Origin: Torreya grandis
Taxonomy: Eukaryota; Streptophyta; Pinopsida; Cupressales; Taxaceae
Assembly (NCBI GenBank): GCA_037957365.1
Contig: JARHVA010003184.1
Coordinates: forward strand, 1,437,001-1,501,000
DNA: 64,000 nt
Reading direction: 5' to 3'
In this document: one piece after another, positions 1 through 12,859 of the stretch
Position numbering within the stretch: position 1 is the first letter of the stretch
Layout: every line of letters begins with the position of its first letter
Notes under the pieces: generated by a model
Database searches by the model: none
Told to the model about the DNA's origin: nothing
What the model saw: the letters and a program-made list of their open reading frames with translations, nothing else
Program-made: the position numbers and the translations under genes

Positions 1-2527
1 ATCTATGCCAATGCTTTGGTGGAAAATCCTTTGCCACAATCCATCAAAATATTTACAAAATTTTGGGTTTGGGGTTAAACTATAGAATATGAATCTCTAA
101 TTTTTACCAACTATCAAAAACCATGACATTCATCTAGACTTTTTCCCATGATAAATATTGAGCATAGATTTTAGAAATGAAAGGAATTGATTAATAAATA
201 TTAGGAGGTGTAGAATAATTTATTCAACTTTTTTAGGAAGTAGAGGCCTAAAGGGTACCTTTAAAAATCCAAAAAAGATATTTTTGAAGTCATCCTAAGT
301 AATAAACATGAGGATTAGATGGAGGATCATCCATAATTTTTCCAAAAATATCTACTAAAATCTAGTAAGATCTAAAGAAAGCAAAAATAGGATCATATGG
401 AGAATCATCTAGAAGTCATCTAAAAATCTCTACTAGAATCTAGTAATATCCAAAGCAAACCACAAGGGGAGTCAATGGAGGATCATATAGAACTTATTCC
501 TACTTTAATTGATCTAAAAACCTACCAAAAATCATTATTAGACTCAATAAATGAAGGAGAGGTGATTCATAATGGTATAATTCCTTTATTCCATAATTAT
601 TTCTCTACTCTTTATTTTAAAAAGCTAGAGCTTAAACCAAATGAAGTAGATCTCTGCTAAGATTCAACTATCCTAGGTAAAAGGTTACAACCAAGAGCTA
701 TTTTAAAAATATATTGTGAGTATGAAGGTAGATAAAAATTATATCTTTATTTGGAAGGAGGAGGGTTCATTCATTTAAAGGCTCCATTACAAGAGGATGA
801 AAGGAAATTGAAATATCTTAAGGATGAAAAGATTGATAATAATTTTGAAATGACCAAGATCACCCTAAAGAGAGCAAAGGTATCTTTACATTAATTATAT
901 GGAAGAATGGCAAGACTTAAACCTTATTTATGGAGTATTTGGAAAAAATAAAAATTAGGATCAGCAATAGGACATGTTTAATCCTCAAACTCATGCATCT
1001 TAAAATGAAACTCATGTTTCCAAGATAAATGTTAAAAATATAAGGTTCCTTGCCTTTTGGGAGGGATCCCAATATCAATAATATGTAATAAAAGAGTTTG
1101 AGGAATAAAATCCCTCATAATAAAAAAATATGATGATTGGAATCTGTTGAAATATAGAAAAACAAAAAAAATCTAAGAAATTAGTTCTATTAAGTCCTAA
1201 AGTTACTAGGAGTCAAAAATTGAAGGATCTTGCTAATCCTAGAATTAGATTCTTGAATAAGTATTACTACTAAGTGTGTATAGTAGGTTACTATATTATG
1301 TTGTTGTTGATTTTTTACTTCTGATGAGTCTCTTATATTTTATTATCTTGGTTTCATTTTTGGCTCTTTCTTTAGGGTGTTTGTCTCTTATTTTTTGACA
1401 ACATTTGTTGACTCTGGCTAGTTTTTCCATATTTTAGCCTTTGTCTCTTATTAGTTTATTATTGAATTCATTTTGATTATATTATAAGAGTTTATGCTCC
1501 ATTAAAAAACCATACATTTACCAATACCAAAAATATTTTTGTGAAGAAGAGCATAAAAGAGATTAAATAGATAAGAATTCCTCTAGTTTTCCATATCATT
1601 GTAGAAGACAAAGTAAAGCCTAAGAGTAACTCTTAAAATGAGAGTGGTGGGAAGAAATATTATTTCAAGGGTAAGACATATTAAGATATATGAAACATAT
1701 TTAATTAATAAGGATAATAATGGTTAATATAGATATCAAAATAATTTGATCAAAGAGAAAAGGGATGAGAGTTCTAGGGATAAGGGAGAATAAGTTCCTT
1801 ATAATTGTTTTTAGAAAATGATTGGTCTTCTAGAAAAGGATTATCATATCCAACAAAACATTATAAAATAGTTCATGAAATAAAATGAGATTTTATGGAT
1901 TAAGATTGATATATTAGACTAATAATGAAATGGTGATCAACCCTAATCTTAGATTATGATTCATTTTAACAAAGATCTTTGGACATTGACAAGTAGTATT
2001 TTTGAAATTAAGAATGAAGTGACCAAATTAAAACATAAATGATTTATGTGGAAATGATCATAAATATATTAACTAAAAATTAATGAATGTGCTATAGGTT
2101 AGAATATTTATATTAAAAATTATGCTTCTAGTATCACTATGTTATAGGAAGGTTTGAATAAGAGGGAAGGGATTCCAAAAGAGAGAAGATCAAGAAAAAG
2201 ATTAAAAAGTTAGAGAAAAGGTAAGGAGATAGACAATAATAATATGTATTAGTAAATAGTAGAAGAGCACCTCAATTTTATAAAATAATAATGGAAGGCA
2301 GTAAATTATTTTAATGACCTTTGTTTATCTCAACCTAAATTGTTATTTACGTATTTTCAATGTTTGTTTGATAAATGTTTGTTATACGTTTGCAAGTTTG
2401 TTAAAATTTTGGATATAGTATAACATAGTTTTGACTATTGCTCCTATTTCTTGGTTTTTATTTTTAAATATGTAGATATTTATTGTAAAATGGTTTAGGC
2501 CCTTTCAATATCTAGCTTTTACCCATT

Positions 2528-2534
<7 letters not shown>
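1..2534 (+). pseudogene. Unclassified decayed coding relic
   Basis: I do not recognise a family here. The longest clean stretch is a 61-codon frame at 475-660, starting MEDHIELIPTLIDL. Reading continues past its stop to about 890 with plausible protein text (for example LKAPLQEDERKLKYLKDEK near 775-830), broken by single stops. A second lysine/glutamate-rich stretch near 1,950-2,040 (SIFEIKNEVTKLKHK) looks coiled-coil-like. The relic lies upstream of a poly-A tail at 2,535, so it may be ORF1 of a LINE-type retroposon. No reverse transcriptase or endonuclease motif is readable, so that is inference only. No CG dinucleotide was seen in this stretch. Confidence 0.3.
321..490. repeat. 78-bp tandem repeat, two copies and a partial third
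   Basis: The phrase ggaggatcat / ggagaatcat recurs at 321, 399 and 477. Each full copy carries tctactaaaatctagtaaga or a close variant. The period is about 78 bp and the copies have diverged. The third partial copy runs into the 475-660 reading frame. Confidence 0.6.

Positions 2535-2559
<25 letters not shown>
2455..2559 (+). mobile_element. Retroposon 3' end with poly-A tail (LINE/SINE-like)
   Basis: A run of 25 A residues occupies 2,535-2,559. It follows a pyrimidine-rich tail containing gtttaggccctttcaatat and ttttacccattaaa, which resembles the 3' ends of plant LINEs. No target-site duplication could be located: the bases after the tail (cctagttatattaag) are not repeated at an obvious 5' boundary in the window. 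The element's 5' limit is therefore unknown. Confidence 0.4.
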
Positions 2560-3697
2560 CCTAGTTATATTAAGAAATATGAAAGAAATTATTGAAACCC
2601 TATCTAAATATTTGGAAGACATCACCACTCTCTACAAGAAATCTTACATAGACAAGGAAGGCTCTTGTTAGATGCAAATTTTGAAGGTTACAGGCATAGT
2701 TAATCCTCTCCCTCTACTCTTTTCTCTTTCCCACATTGTGTAAAATTAAAATGAGTGTACAAGAGCTTATATTAGGTTTTTGTAGGTTCTTATTAAGGTT
2801 ATATGCCATGTTTTAGTGTTTGATCAGATTTAAGGGTGAGATTGATTAGATCTATGGGTGGGAATTTAATATTAGGTCGATGTTATACATTTTAATTTAT
2901 TTTATTATTTATTTATTTATTTTTAAATTTATTATATCAAATAATTGAATTAAATTATCTAAAAAATTATTCTTTTTTATTTAATTTAGTGGGTGAATAT
3001 TTTAGCAACTTAAATGATAAATAATTATGTACACATTAAATTTATTCCTTTTGATTTTATTAAGTGGGTGAATATTTTAGTAACCTTAATAATAAATTAA
3101 AGTTAAAATTAAATGAATAATCTGATTTCAATTATAACTATAATACCTTTAATAACTTCTTTATACAATTTATAAAAAATAATTTTTGATAATTAGTGGA
3201 CCTTGAGAATCCTTGCTTAATGTTGTCATGCTCTTTTAGACTATGAAACGAGGTTGTGATCCATTTTTGGTGACATTGACATATTTTCACCTTGGCCCAA
3301 ATTTGTTTCACCTTAAAATGTTCCCATTTAGGGATTTAAATTTGACTAGTTAATCGATGAGTCCTTGGGGTCACTTAATTTGTTTGTCAGGTAAAATTAT
3401 CTCAACTTTAAAAATTGTTTTAGAACTGAGTCATTACCCCATTTTAACCATGGTGCCACTTGTTTCATCATTTCTTTCCTAATTTTAACCATTATAACAC
3501 TTAAGTGATCATAATTCCATCCTTATCATGGAATGGAAAAACCATTATGAAACTTTATAAAAATAAGTTTTCCCTTAATTTTCAAGTGTGGCTTTTATGG
3601 GTATTGCATTTGGAATTAGAGTACTATTTCAATAGTTGGAGCTCTAGGGAATTTTTTTTTGTAAGTCTAATAATTTTTAGCTTCTTATGTATGATGA
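2560..3697. other. AT-rich spacer without a recognised gene
   Basis: No protein or RNA gene is recognisable. Two copies of a gtgggtgaatattttagcaac-like phrase occur near 2,990 and 3,064 with similar flanks, suggesting a diverged local duplication. The short frame at 3,505-3,738 runs across the left edge of Element 1 and looks like chance. Confidence 0.5.
3693..3697. repeat. Left target-site duplication of Element 1 (gatga)
   Basis: The five bases before the left LTR match four of the five bases after the right LTR (gatgt, 20,702-20,706). Confidence 0.65.
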
Positions 3698-4456
3698 TGC
3701 AAACACCTAAATTAAATTTAGTGTTAAAATACACTTAAAATCAATTAAATATTCTTAATATAATTCATGACATCTCCCTCCAAATTCAAACAATTAAATA
3801 AATCAAGTTAATCATTTGTGCACACTTTTAAATCCTTATTTAAAAATAAAATTTGGATTCTACACCTCACCTAATATCTTCCACCTTATTCTCTCTCACA
3901 TGTTCACCCATCCTAGCCAAACCCACAACTTCCTCAACCTCCTTTGAGTCATCCCTTAAGTTATCAAAAAGTTTGAATCATTATTGGAAATTCAGTTAAC
4001 TATTTCCATACTTATCTCAAATATTTGAAATGGTCATAATCTTCATGTATGAGGACTCATTAAACACCTTAGATTATTTGGATCATTTAAAATATCTAAA
4101 TAATCCTCCATCATTTGATCTTCCTCTAGAAATATATAAATAAGCATGAAAGCCATCACTTTCATCATCTTGACTTATGCTAATGAAGTGATATTAAAAT
4201 CACAAGTGAATCCAAAGTGAATCAAAACTACCAAAGAATTTTTTTCACCAAAACATTTCTCATTTTTACCTTGCATTAGAAGAGTGAGAAACTGCATTTC
4301 AAATAGCTAATTGAATCTACATTGCAATGGAAGAAGCTTTTATAACCATAGTATAAGTTTTTGTTTGTTTATTTTGTTTGTAACTATAGCTTACTTTGAG
4401 ATAGTTTAGATTAAGATTTACTTGTTTAGTTTACATTTTTATATATTTTTAATACA
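3698..4456 (+). repeat. 5' LTR of Element 1
   Basis: It aligns along its whole length with 19,940-20,701. The best-conserved stretch (acttcctcaac followed by tttgagtcatcccttaagtt) differs at roughly one base in seven or eight by eye. It begins TGCAAACACC and ends ATACA. A TATA-like box (TATAAATA) is at 4,135-4,142, and its counterpart in the other LTR is at 20,379-20,386, which sets the direction of transcription as plus. Confidence 0.88.
4135..4142 (+). promoter_or_regulatory. Candidate TATA box in Element 1 5' LTR
   Basis: TATAAATA followed by agcat is kept at the equivalent place in both LTRs, as expected for the retrotransposon promoter. Confidence 0.55.
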
Positions 4457-4459
4457 TTT

Positions 4460-4478
4460 TGGCATGCTTGGTGGGACA
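4460..4478 (+). other. Primer-binding site of Element 1
   Basis: TGGCATGCTTGGTGGGACA starts four bases after the LTR end. It fits the TGGCG(n)...GGG form of PBS common in Tat/Athila-type elements if the CG has decayed to CA. The exact tRNA cannot be named from this degraded copy. Confidence 0.6.
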
Positions 4479-6508
4479 TTTCCCTCATCTTTTTTTATCT
4501 TACATTGATCAGAATTACATTTAGAAAGCATTTTTCATATGATTTTTGCTATTTGTATTTACATATGCATTTAATCTTGGTTTTTTGAAGTGATGGTTGA
4601 AGCTATAGGTCATTTATTTTGTTTTATATTTGGTTGTATGTGATCATTACATAATTGTAGAATTAGAAACATTAATAGTGGAATTTTACCCATTAACAAC
4701 AAAATCATTTTTTACCATATTTTTATTGTCTTTTTCCTAAATTTATTTATGCCATCATTTTTATTTCACTTTTTCCTTATATATATGTTTTTAACTTCAA
4801 TAACTATCTACTTTAGGTAAACATCAATTTTGATAAACTTTTAAGCAAAATTATTATTCAAAATAGTGAAATCATCTTTCCCAGCTACAAAATCATTGAT
4901 CTTAACAACAAAATTATCTATAAACCATATAATTATCCCTCTATTTCTCTATATTTTCTATTTCTATTTTTATAGGTCTAATAGTGAGATTGTATTGTAG
5001 TAGTGAAATCATTATCTTGAACAATGAAATTGTCATCTTGCATAGTGAAATACTCATTTATATTAGCAAAATCATTTATATAGGCTGTAAAATTGTCATT
5101 CTAACTGAAAAATAGGTAATTATAATTCTAAAATCATCATTTCTATTAGTGGAATTATTCTATAATTACAAATTTGTTTACTCTATGTTTTTATATGTTC
5201 TATTTATTTCATGTGGTTAACCTTTTATAATTTCACTTTTTTATTTTATTGTGTAACTATGAATTTGTCAGAGAGAGTAGTTTTTTGTTGTTTTTGTGGT
5301 TTTTCTTTGCTACATTATATGTTTCATTTATTCCAAGCCCAAAAACATTCTAACCAATTTTTTTTAGAACATTTAGCAAAGAAAATTTTCAAAAAAGGCT
5401 AAAACAAAAACCAATTATTTTTATTTTGCTATTAATATTTTTAATTTAGTTTTTTCAAGTTTATAGTAATTACATAACATTTGGTTTGGAATTAGTTATT
5501 TAATTTCAACATTTTATTTGTAATTTTGGAATTGTGTATGCTCTTCCCTTGGTGTCACATTGGTGAGGATAGTCGATAATCAAAAGCAATTCCATAATTT
5601 TATATGTTACCCAAGTGGTATTTGTGTATGCTCTTTCTTTGGTGTCACATTGGTGATGATACTAAGAAATAAAAAATAAAAACTTACTTTTTATTTCTTT
5701 TTCTAGGGTCTCTATTGACCATGTATTTCACCACCATGTAGTAGGCAAAACCCCATGTACTAGTAGTGTATATAAATCAAGATCCATATATTTCAATTTC
5801 CTAAGTGGTTGTGTGTTTTAAGCACACCTGATGTGAGGGTATTTCATCTTCTAATACATAAGGTTTTAACAGTTTCCTAAAAATATGATATTTACTATTA
5901 TCAACACACTAAAAACCATATAGGTATATTGGGAACTTTGGGATAAGACCCAATAGTGTTCATCTACTCTATCTATTTATTCCATGGAATTAGGCCTCAA
6001 TGTATCGAAAGGTATCTCAGAGAAATTGTTTAAAAATTAATCCTAGGAAAACCTCTTTTGCCATTTGACTTTGGTGTATTAGTTAGCAATTAGCACTAAT
6101 AATCTACCTTTCGCATAGCTTCAAAATTGGAATTAGTGGTATATGGAAATGACATGATCCTCCATGGTTAGTTCCTTGAAATATTAGGCCATGGTTGAGA
6201 GCACAATTGAGTAAGTAACATCAAAAGGCCCAAATGTTATTCATGACCCTTATCCTAGCTTTTCACCTTTTATGTACAATTACTTGACTATTTAAAACAA
6301 GATTTTTTTTTAAATTTCCTTATGTTTTCCATGTGCTAAAATATCATTGTTTATAAATGAATTATTTTGAGTTTTTAAAGATATCAAGACATCCTAAAAA
6401 ATAGTCTTTTTTCCCAAAAATCAAAGTAACTAATTTAAGGATTTCAATTTATTCAATCACTTTGGTTATTTTTTTAGTTTAAATATTCCATTTTATTTTA
6501 TATTATCC
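4479..6508 (+). other. 5' leader of Element 1 with diverged internal repeats
   Basis: There is no clear coding frame. Between 4,860 and 5,160 a phrase of the type gtgaaatcatc/attgtcatc recurs about every 30 bases in diverged form. At 5,531-5,570 and 5,623-5,661 a roughly 40-bp sequence (ttgtgtatgctctt, then ggtgtcacattggtga) is present twice. The short frame at 5,211-5,402 shows no family resemblance. Confidence 0.5.
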
Positions 6509-9440
6509 ATGCCACCTATCACTAGGAAAATGGACATGCTAAACAATACAAATGTAAGGGCTAAGCCATTCATAAATGATCCCTTCCAATTTACTGGCCA
6601 AGAACATCATGTAAAAATACATGAGATAACTGAACAAGAAGAAGATGGAGGGGATTACCAAGATGAAGTTGGCCCCAAATTTTTCTGACCTCCACCCTCA
6701 TTTGATGATTATATCATGTTAAACAAGAATGAAGTATTGATTCAAGCCTTGGGCTTTAGAGAAAAATTCCCATTCGACTTTGACATACATAACTTGTAAT
6801 ACTTGATTATAATCAAATAATATTCATCCTAAAATCCTAATAAATCTACCTAATAAGGTTATTTATATGATATAAATTCCCTTGAAACATTCTCATAACC
6901 CCATCCCCAAGTCTCTCAAGGAAAAGGGAAAACTATCTTAAATGAGGAGTTATCTCAAACAAGCCATGGATTCTCCACATAATTTCATGCAACCCAAGGA
7001 ACCCAAGAGATTAGGCACATTATATCTCATCAAATAACTAATCCCTTTGGTAACCCTAATATGAATGTGAATCTTAATACACCTTCACATGTTTATCTAA
7101 GTAAATTGAGTTTAAACATACCTTAAAACTCACTAATCATGCACCCAACCACTCAAAACTTTAATCTTAATCCAATTTTACCAATCATTAAATGGTCAAC
7201 CCAAAATTAAACATGGGCCTCCCATATAATTCAAATTTAATCAATTAACATTTTATTACACCAAATTTAGATATTCATCTAATTTTAGAAGGTTATGGTC
7301 AAATTAATTTGAGTTTGAATCTACATTCAAAATCACTAATCAATCCCAATCAAAGTCTCCAATGCTCACAAATCATTCACAAAAAAAATCGAAATAAAAT
7401 CTTGAATACTTATTATATCTTTCCTAGTTAACCATCTAATCCTAATGTGAGTGTTGATTTATGCACACTCAACAATTTGAATTTAAATAGTGGTTTATTG
7501 AATCAGTCTTTTTATTCTAATACTCTTAGAATGGTTCCATCTAATCTAAGTTCCAATCCAAATTTTAATCCCATTACAACTTAGTTTAATTCTAATCCCA
7601 ATTATTCATTTTCCAACCCAAATCCTAATATAAGGTTAAACAAAAACCAAACACTAGATGATTTAAACAATTCTAACCTTAACCCTAACTTTAACTTTAA
7701 TAATCTAAACACAAATCCTAATTTTAACCTTAAATAACATAAAAAAAACTGAAGCCAAAATCCACTCCAATCAAACCAAGATAACTCTAATTCAAACCTT
7801 GGTTCTAATCCATTTAATTCAACCTCAAACATCCACCCATAACAACCCAAACCAAATTTGTTTAATCAAACTAATTTTGGTTAGAACACTAATCCTAACT
7901 CCATGAACTTTAACCACAATCCACCAACCAACTCAAATTTCAACCCAAACCTAAATCCAACAAACCCAAACATAAACTTTGAAAATAATCCCAACCTTGG
8001 TTCTAATCCAAACCCAAGTCAAACAAACCTTGGTTTCAACCTAAATTTAAATCAAACAAACTTTGGTTCCAAATAAAACCCAAGTCAAACAAATTTTGGT
8101 TATAAACCCAATTTAAACCCCTTTTCAAACCCTCAAAACACTAATTTTAAAAATCAACTTTCAACCAAATTTAATGAAAAAACAAGTCAAATTCCAAAAA
8201 ACATAAACCAATTCATTGGTCAACCATCTAATCTACTAAGTCAAATGAACCAACTATACCCATATGTCATACAAGAGTTTCAAAATATAAAAGATAGAAT
8301 TGAAGGCTTACAAGATAGTGCCTATTCTTGGAAAAAAAGTTCAAGTTTGAGGAAATTTGATCATAAACATATGATTTAAGTACAATGACTACACCTTTTC
8401 CAAAATATTTTGAACTCCTTAAATCAAAAAAGATGAAGGTAAAAGATATCACAAATAACATCTAACTGTATTCTATCAAGCATGTGTTGATGTTGCTTAT
8501 AGTAATGAATACATGTATCATTTATTCCAATGGTGTCTCAAGGGCCAATCCCTTAAATGGTTTTCATGACTTTTGAAAGGATCTATTTTCAAATTTGAAA
8601 ACTTATATGAAAAATTTGTTTGGCACTTCTCTTATAACATAAAAAATTATTTTACCACCTTAGATTTACACAATACCAACCAACATAACCATAAAAAAAT
8701 TTCTTCCTTCTTCCAAATATGGTGAGCAATGGTAAGTTATTTTACATGGTCATTTCCTGAAACTGAGCTTGTGGACATCTTCATGAACAATAAAAATTGA
8801 GAATTGGGACACCAATTTTTTACTCCTTTTCCCAAGATCTTTTGATGAAATCATTGAAAAGGGATTTCAAGTAGAAATAACATTAATTAATAGAGCTACA
8901 ATCAAAATATTTAAACTAGATAATAATAATTCCTCTAAACCAATAGAATAACCAAAGTTCTTTGAAAAGAAAAAAAACCTTTGTGGATATGGTGTGATTT
9001 ATGTCAAATAGATTAAAAACCCTCAACATCAAACACAAACCTATAATCAACAAATCAATAACATCACAATTATTGGTGGACAACCTAGACAAGACAAACC
9101 TAGGCATAAGTTCACTTAATTGGGAGAAACTTATGAGATTTTTTTTTAAATTTTGGCTCATGCAAACATTATTACATGGCCTAACACTAAACCTTTTGAA
9201 AAAAAATGTTCCCAAACTTGACTAGTATAAAGAAGACAAGTATTGTGAATATCATTAGAATAAAGGACATTCTACTAATAGGTGTATTAACCTTAAACAC
9301 TATGTTTAAGACCTCATTGATAGAGGTGACATATCCATAAAAAATCAACCATCTAAACCATATAACAACCAAATTTTTTTGATATACCAAGATCCATTTC
9401 CCAATCATAAGCAAGGAAAAGGAAATCAAAAATAAGAACA
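6509..9440 (+). pseudogene. gag: gag of Element 1 (decayed)
   Basis: This is the structural capsid gene. The chosen start is the ATG at 6,509 (MPPITRKMDMLNN), which opens about 60 codons free of stops. A long Asn/Pro-rich region follows (7,060-8,210). The capsid-like core lies at about 8,480-8,880, reading ACVDVAYSNEYMYHLFQWCL and KGQSLKWFS then LLKGSIFKFENLYEKF, matching the W-LK-S / F--L---F layout of retrotransposon gag. At 9,241 a nucleic-acid-binding knuckle reads YCEYHxNKGHSTNRC. This is C-x2-H-x4-H-x4-C, a CHHC variant common in Tat-group gag, and it is followed by NLKHYVxDLIDRG. Stops are mostly TAG/TAA at likely Gln codons. At nearly 1,000 codons it is long for a plant gag because of the Asn-rich insert. 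Confidence 0.8.
7060..8210 (+). repeat. Asn/Pro/Phe-rich degenerate repeat within gag
   Basis: The DNA is a diverged array of short phrases such as aaccctaattttaa, aatcaaacaaac and cttggttctaatcc. It encodes runs of NPNFN, NLNQTNFG and SNPNPSQTN. The minus-strand frame over it (7,602-7,850) is a by-product of this composition. Confidence 0.75.
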
Positions 9441-9764
9441 ACTAGATGCTAGTAACGTTAATCATGCAAGTCATCCATTTGATTCTATAGTCAATGGCAT
9501 CGATTCCATGCATAGCCATGTAAGTGTCATAAATTTTCCAAACATTAATTCACCATTATTACAAGTCATGCAAAACTTACCCTTCTAAGTGAATCATACT
9601 CTAATGTTGAATTCAAGTAAAACATTATCAACCATCTTGAGAAAATGCCAACAAATATTTCAATATTAAACCTTCTCAAGACATCTCTTGTATATAAAGA
9701 TATATTTTATAAAGTTATCCAAGATTTAAATTTACATGAAGACATCAATCCTACAAATTTCTAA

Positions 9765-10004
9765 ATGTTAATAGGCTATTTAACCACAAATAACCAAGTA
9801 ATGTTTGATCATTCAAATGTCTCTCCTTTAAGACTGGATCATAACCTCCCATTGTGCATAGAGGTTATCATCTCTAGGCAAAAATTAAAAAGGATTTTTA
9901 TAGATAATGGTTTGGAACTCAATATATGTACATTAAGTCTTCTAAGACATATATTATATCCAATAATTGCATTGGAAATAAATTATTACAATAAATCCAT
10001 ATGA
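9765..10004 (+). pseudogene. Aspartic protease domain of Element 1
   Basis: This would cleave the Gag-Pol polyprotein. The open stretch reads PLCIEVIISRQKLKRIFIDN and continues with GLELNICTLSLLRH near 9,895-9,950. It has the shape of the active-site strand of gypsy proteases (hydrophobics, D-x-G, then a Leu/Ile-rich helix), but the triad is DNG rather than DTG/DSG. The domain is preceded by a linker after the gag knuckle and followed by a decayed flap region. Confidence 0.6.
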
Positions 10005-11480
10005 TAATAATGAGTGACAATCTATAGGAACAATATATCTTCCTTTGATGGTGGGGTCTATTATTAAATAAATTCTTATTCATGTTATTGTTCTTGATCT
10101 ACCATAAAACATACTTTTTGGATGTCCATGGATACACTCCATGAATTCCATCCCATCCACCCTACACCAATGTTTGAAATTCTTTGATGCATGAATAAAA
10201 GTTGCTATATAAGGTGATCCTCAACCCTTCAAATATTACTAGTTATTGGAAGACAAATACCAAAATTAAAAATATTTACTAGTTATAGATGATAAATTTA
10301 CTCCCATTGAGGATTATTCTTTACTTTAAAATTATGTCCATCTATAAAACTTATTTCAAACATCTTCCTTTGGTGGTTGGATTAATAAAAGAACTACCTC
10401 CATCTCCATTGAAAAGGATTCCACTAATGAATCATCCAACCAACCACCTGAATAAGCTTCAAATAAACCTTCTGCAGAGCAAGACTATAATCAACCATTT
10501 ATTTAACAAGCTTTAAATCACCCTTCTATTGAGAAATCTTTCAATCCACCACCTACTTCCAGAGCATCCTTATCTGCTTCATCCCACTTAAAAATCATTG
10601 ATAAAGGAATGAATGAGTATATAATTTAGGATTTTTACACAATCATAATATATAACAATCTACATAACTATGTCAGGACCTACCATATAAAGGATAATAG
10701 AGTGGTTAAGAATCTTTTCAAAACAAGATTTATATAAGGTGGTTTCCTTTCAAATGAACATATTGAATATTCTAATCGTTCTTGGCTTTATTCCCACCAA
10801 CTAGATACTTATCCAATAACAATTATCCTACTACCAAATCCATTAGGTGTAATATAATGAACTATAAGGGTGAAGGTCTTAGCATCCATGAACAAGATCC
10901 ATAGAACCAATAATAGTAAAATCAAATAAGGTAAAACATGGTATAAGATTTAACCCCCTCAACGTGCATCTCACACTTTTCCAAAGTGAATATTTTAGTG
11001 ATTTAGAGGGTGATTCTTCAAACAAAAAATTAAGGTTCATACTTAGCCACTTTAATACCTTGCCATCACCAACCTATTTCATGAGAATGTCATACTTACA
11101 CTTGATATTTCATATCATCCCTCATAAAGTGAGACTAATACACAACACCTCATCTTGATCATTTTTAGAATGATGAAGCTATTTTTGAATGTTTGATAGT
11201 AAGGGATTATATTCCCATTGATGGCCATAAGAAAGATTTTCTAATTTATTTAGATTATTTAGAATAATTTGGGGAATAGAAATCATAACACAATATCAGT
11301 CTAGCTTCTACCTCAAATAAAAAAAACTTAGAGGAAGATTTTCATCTTCCTTCACCACCCCTAAATAATAAAAAATAATCAACTTTACTTGTTGAAGAAA
11401 CTCTTCCTTTAAACATTAGCACCAAATAAGATCTTAAAATTGTTCAACTTGACATATAACTTACTCAAGAAGAAAGGGGC
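10005..11480 (+). other. Protease-to-RT linker of Element 1
   Basis: Short open pieces such as 10,289-10,516 (Pro/Asn/Ser-rich) and 10,964-11,158 sit in an otherwise stop-ridden stretch of the length expected for the protease-RT linker in Tat-group elements. No catalytic motif is seen. A run of serine/proline codons occurs near 10,400-10,600. Confidence 0.4.
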
Positions 11481-11489
11481 ATCGTTACA

Positions 11490-12850
11490 TTTTTTTGACA
11501 CATGAATTCGTTGACATCTTCACATGGTCTTGTGTAGATATGTCAGCACTTGATCTAGAATTAGTTGTACATCACCTTGTGGTGTATATATATTCCAAAC
11601 CAATTAAATAAAAACTCCGTAAGATGCATCCTAAGATGTATCTACTATTAAAAGAGGAACTAAAGAAGAAGTTGGTTATTGGTTTTATACACCCTATTGA
11701 TTATTTAAACTATATTTCAAATATTGTAATGATGTCAAAGAAACCAAAAGGGATGAGAGTTTTCACATATTTTTGTGACATAAACAAAATATGCCTAAAA
11801 AATGATTTTTAATTTCCTAACATAGACATGATCATAAATTCTTTAAATACAGGTCATGATATGTTATCTTTGATGGATGTATTTTCTAGATATAATCAAA
11901 TAAAAATTACTAATGAATACTAACACAAAATTCCATTTATAACACCATGGGGAATATTCTGCTATCAAGTAATGCCTTTTGGTTTGAAAAATGTTGGAGC
12001 TACATATCAGTGGGATATTATTTTCATTTTTCATTACATTCTTCATGATATTATGGAAGACTATGTTGATGATAATCTTGATAAATTTAAATATAGATAA
12101 GAACACCCTCAAGTGTTTCACCATATTTTTGAATGCATGAGAGAGTAAAACATGAGATTGAACCTCAAAAATGTGTGTTTAGAATGACATTAGGAAAATT
12201 TTTAGGTATAATTATTTCAAAATGTTGAATCAAATTTGATCCCTTTAAAGTTTTATTTTTCATGGATATGTCCCCACCTAAGAATCTTAAACATCTTAGA
12301 AGTTTACAAGGACAAATTTAAGCAATCAAGTAATTTATATCTCAACTTGTTGACATTACCCTTTCAAATTTTTTTTGAAGGACACTTTTTTCACTTGGAA
12401 TGATAATTGGGGAAAAAAATTTGAAAATCTTAAACAATATCTTTCTAACCCATAGTACTAATCACACCTGTTGCTAGTAAACCTTTATTTATTATACGTT
12501 TTAGCTACTTAGTTTATATTGGGGGCATTGTAAGAATACCATGATGACAGTGGGAAAGAATAAGCATTGTAATACTTAATAAGAACATTGATATAATATA
12601 AAATTAACTACTATCAGATATAAAAATCATGTCTAGCATTTGTTTTTGCTTCTAAAAAACTATGACATTACATGCTCAACAATCAAACCAAGATTATCAC
12701 TAAGATATACCCTCTTAAATATATTTTATCTAGAAAATATCTAAATGGTAGGATGGATAAGTGGGTAATGCTTCTTAGTTATTTTTATTTAGAGTATTCC
12801 AATAAAAACAATAAAAGGATAATTTGTATCATATGTATTGGTTAAAACAC
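11490..12850 (+). pseudogene. pol: Reverse transcriptase and first RNase H of Element 1
   Basis: This would copy the RNA into DNA and degrade the RNA strand. The entry motif DIFTWSCVDMSALDLELVVH starts near 11,508. The fingers read MHPKMYLLLKEELKKKLVIG, then YISNIVMMSKKPKGMRVF near 11,715. The palm reads SLMDVFSRYNQIKI (about 11,868) and MPFGLKNVGATYQW (about 11,970). The catalytic YVDD is intact at 12,062-12,073. The first RNase H tail is recognisable at 12,735-12,800 (LNGRMDKWVMLLSYFYLEY). At least ten in-frame stops and several frame changes occur, so it is a pseudogene. Confidence 0.88.
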
Positions 12851-12859
12851 CGCTCAATG

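Noticed and set aside
7602..7850. Minus-strand frame rich in Leu/Phe/Gly
   Set aside because: Shadow of the Asn/Pro-rich gag repeat on the plus strand.
8267..9441. Several minus-strand frames (8,267-8,461; 8,916-9,215; 9,187-9,441)
   Set aside because: The plus strand over the same bases reads as gag core and CHHC knuckle, which explains the sequence.
11864..12124. 86-codon minus-strand frame
   Set aside because: It lies over the RT palm with intact YVDD on the plus strand.
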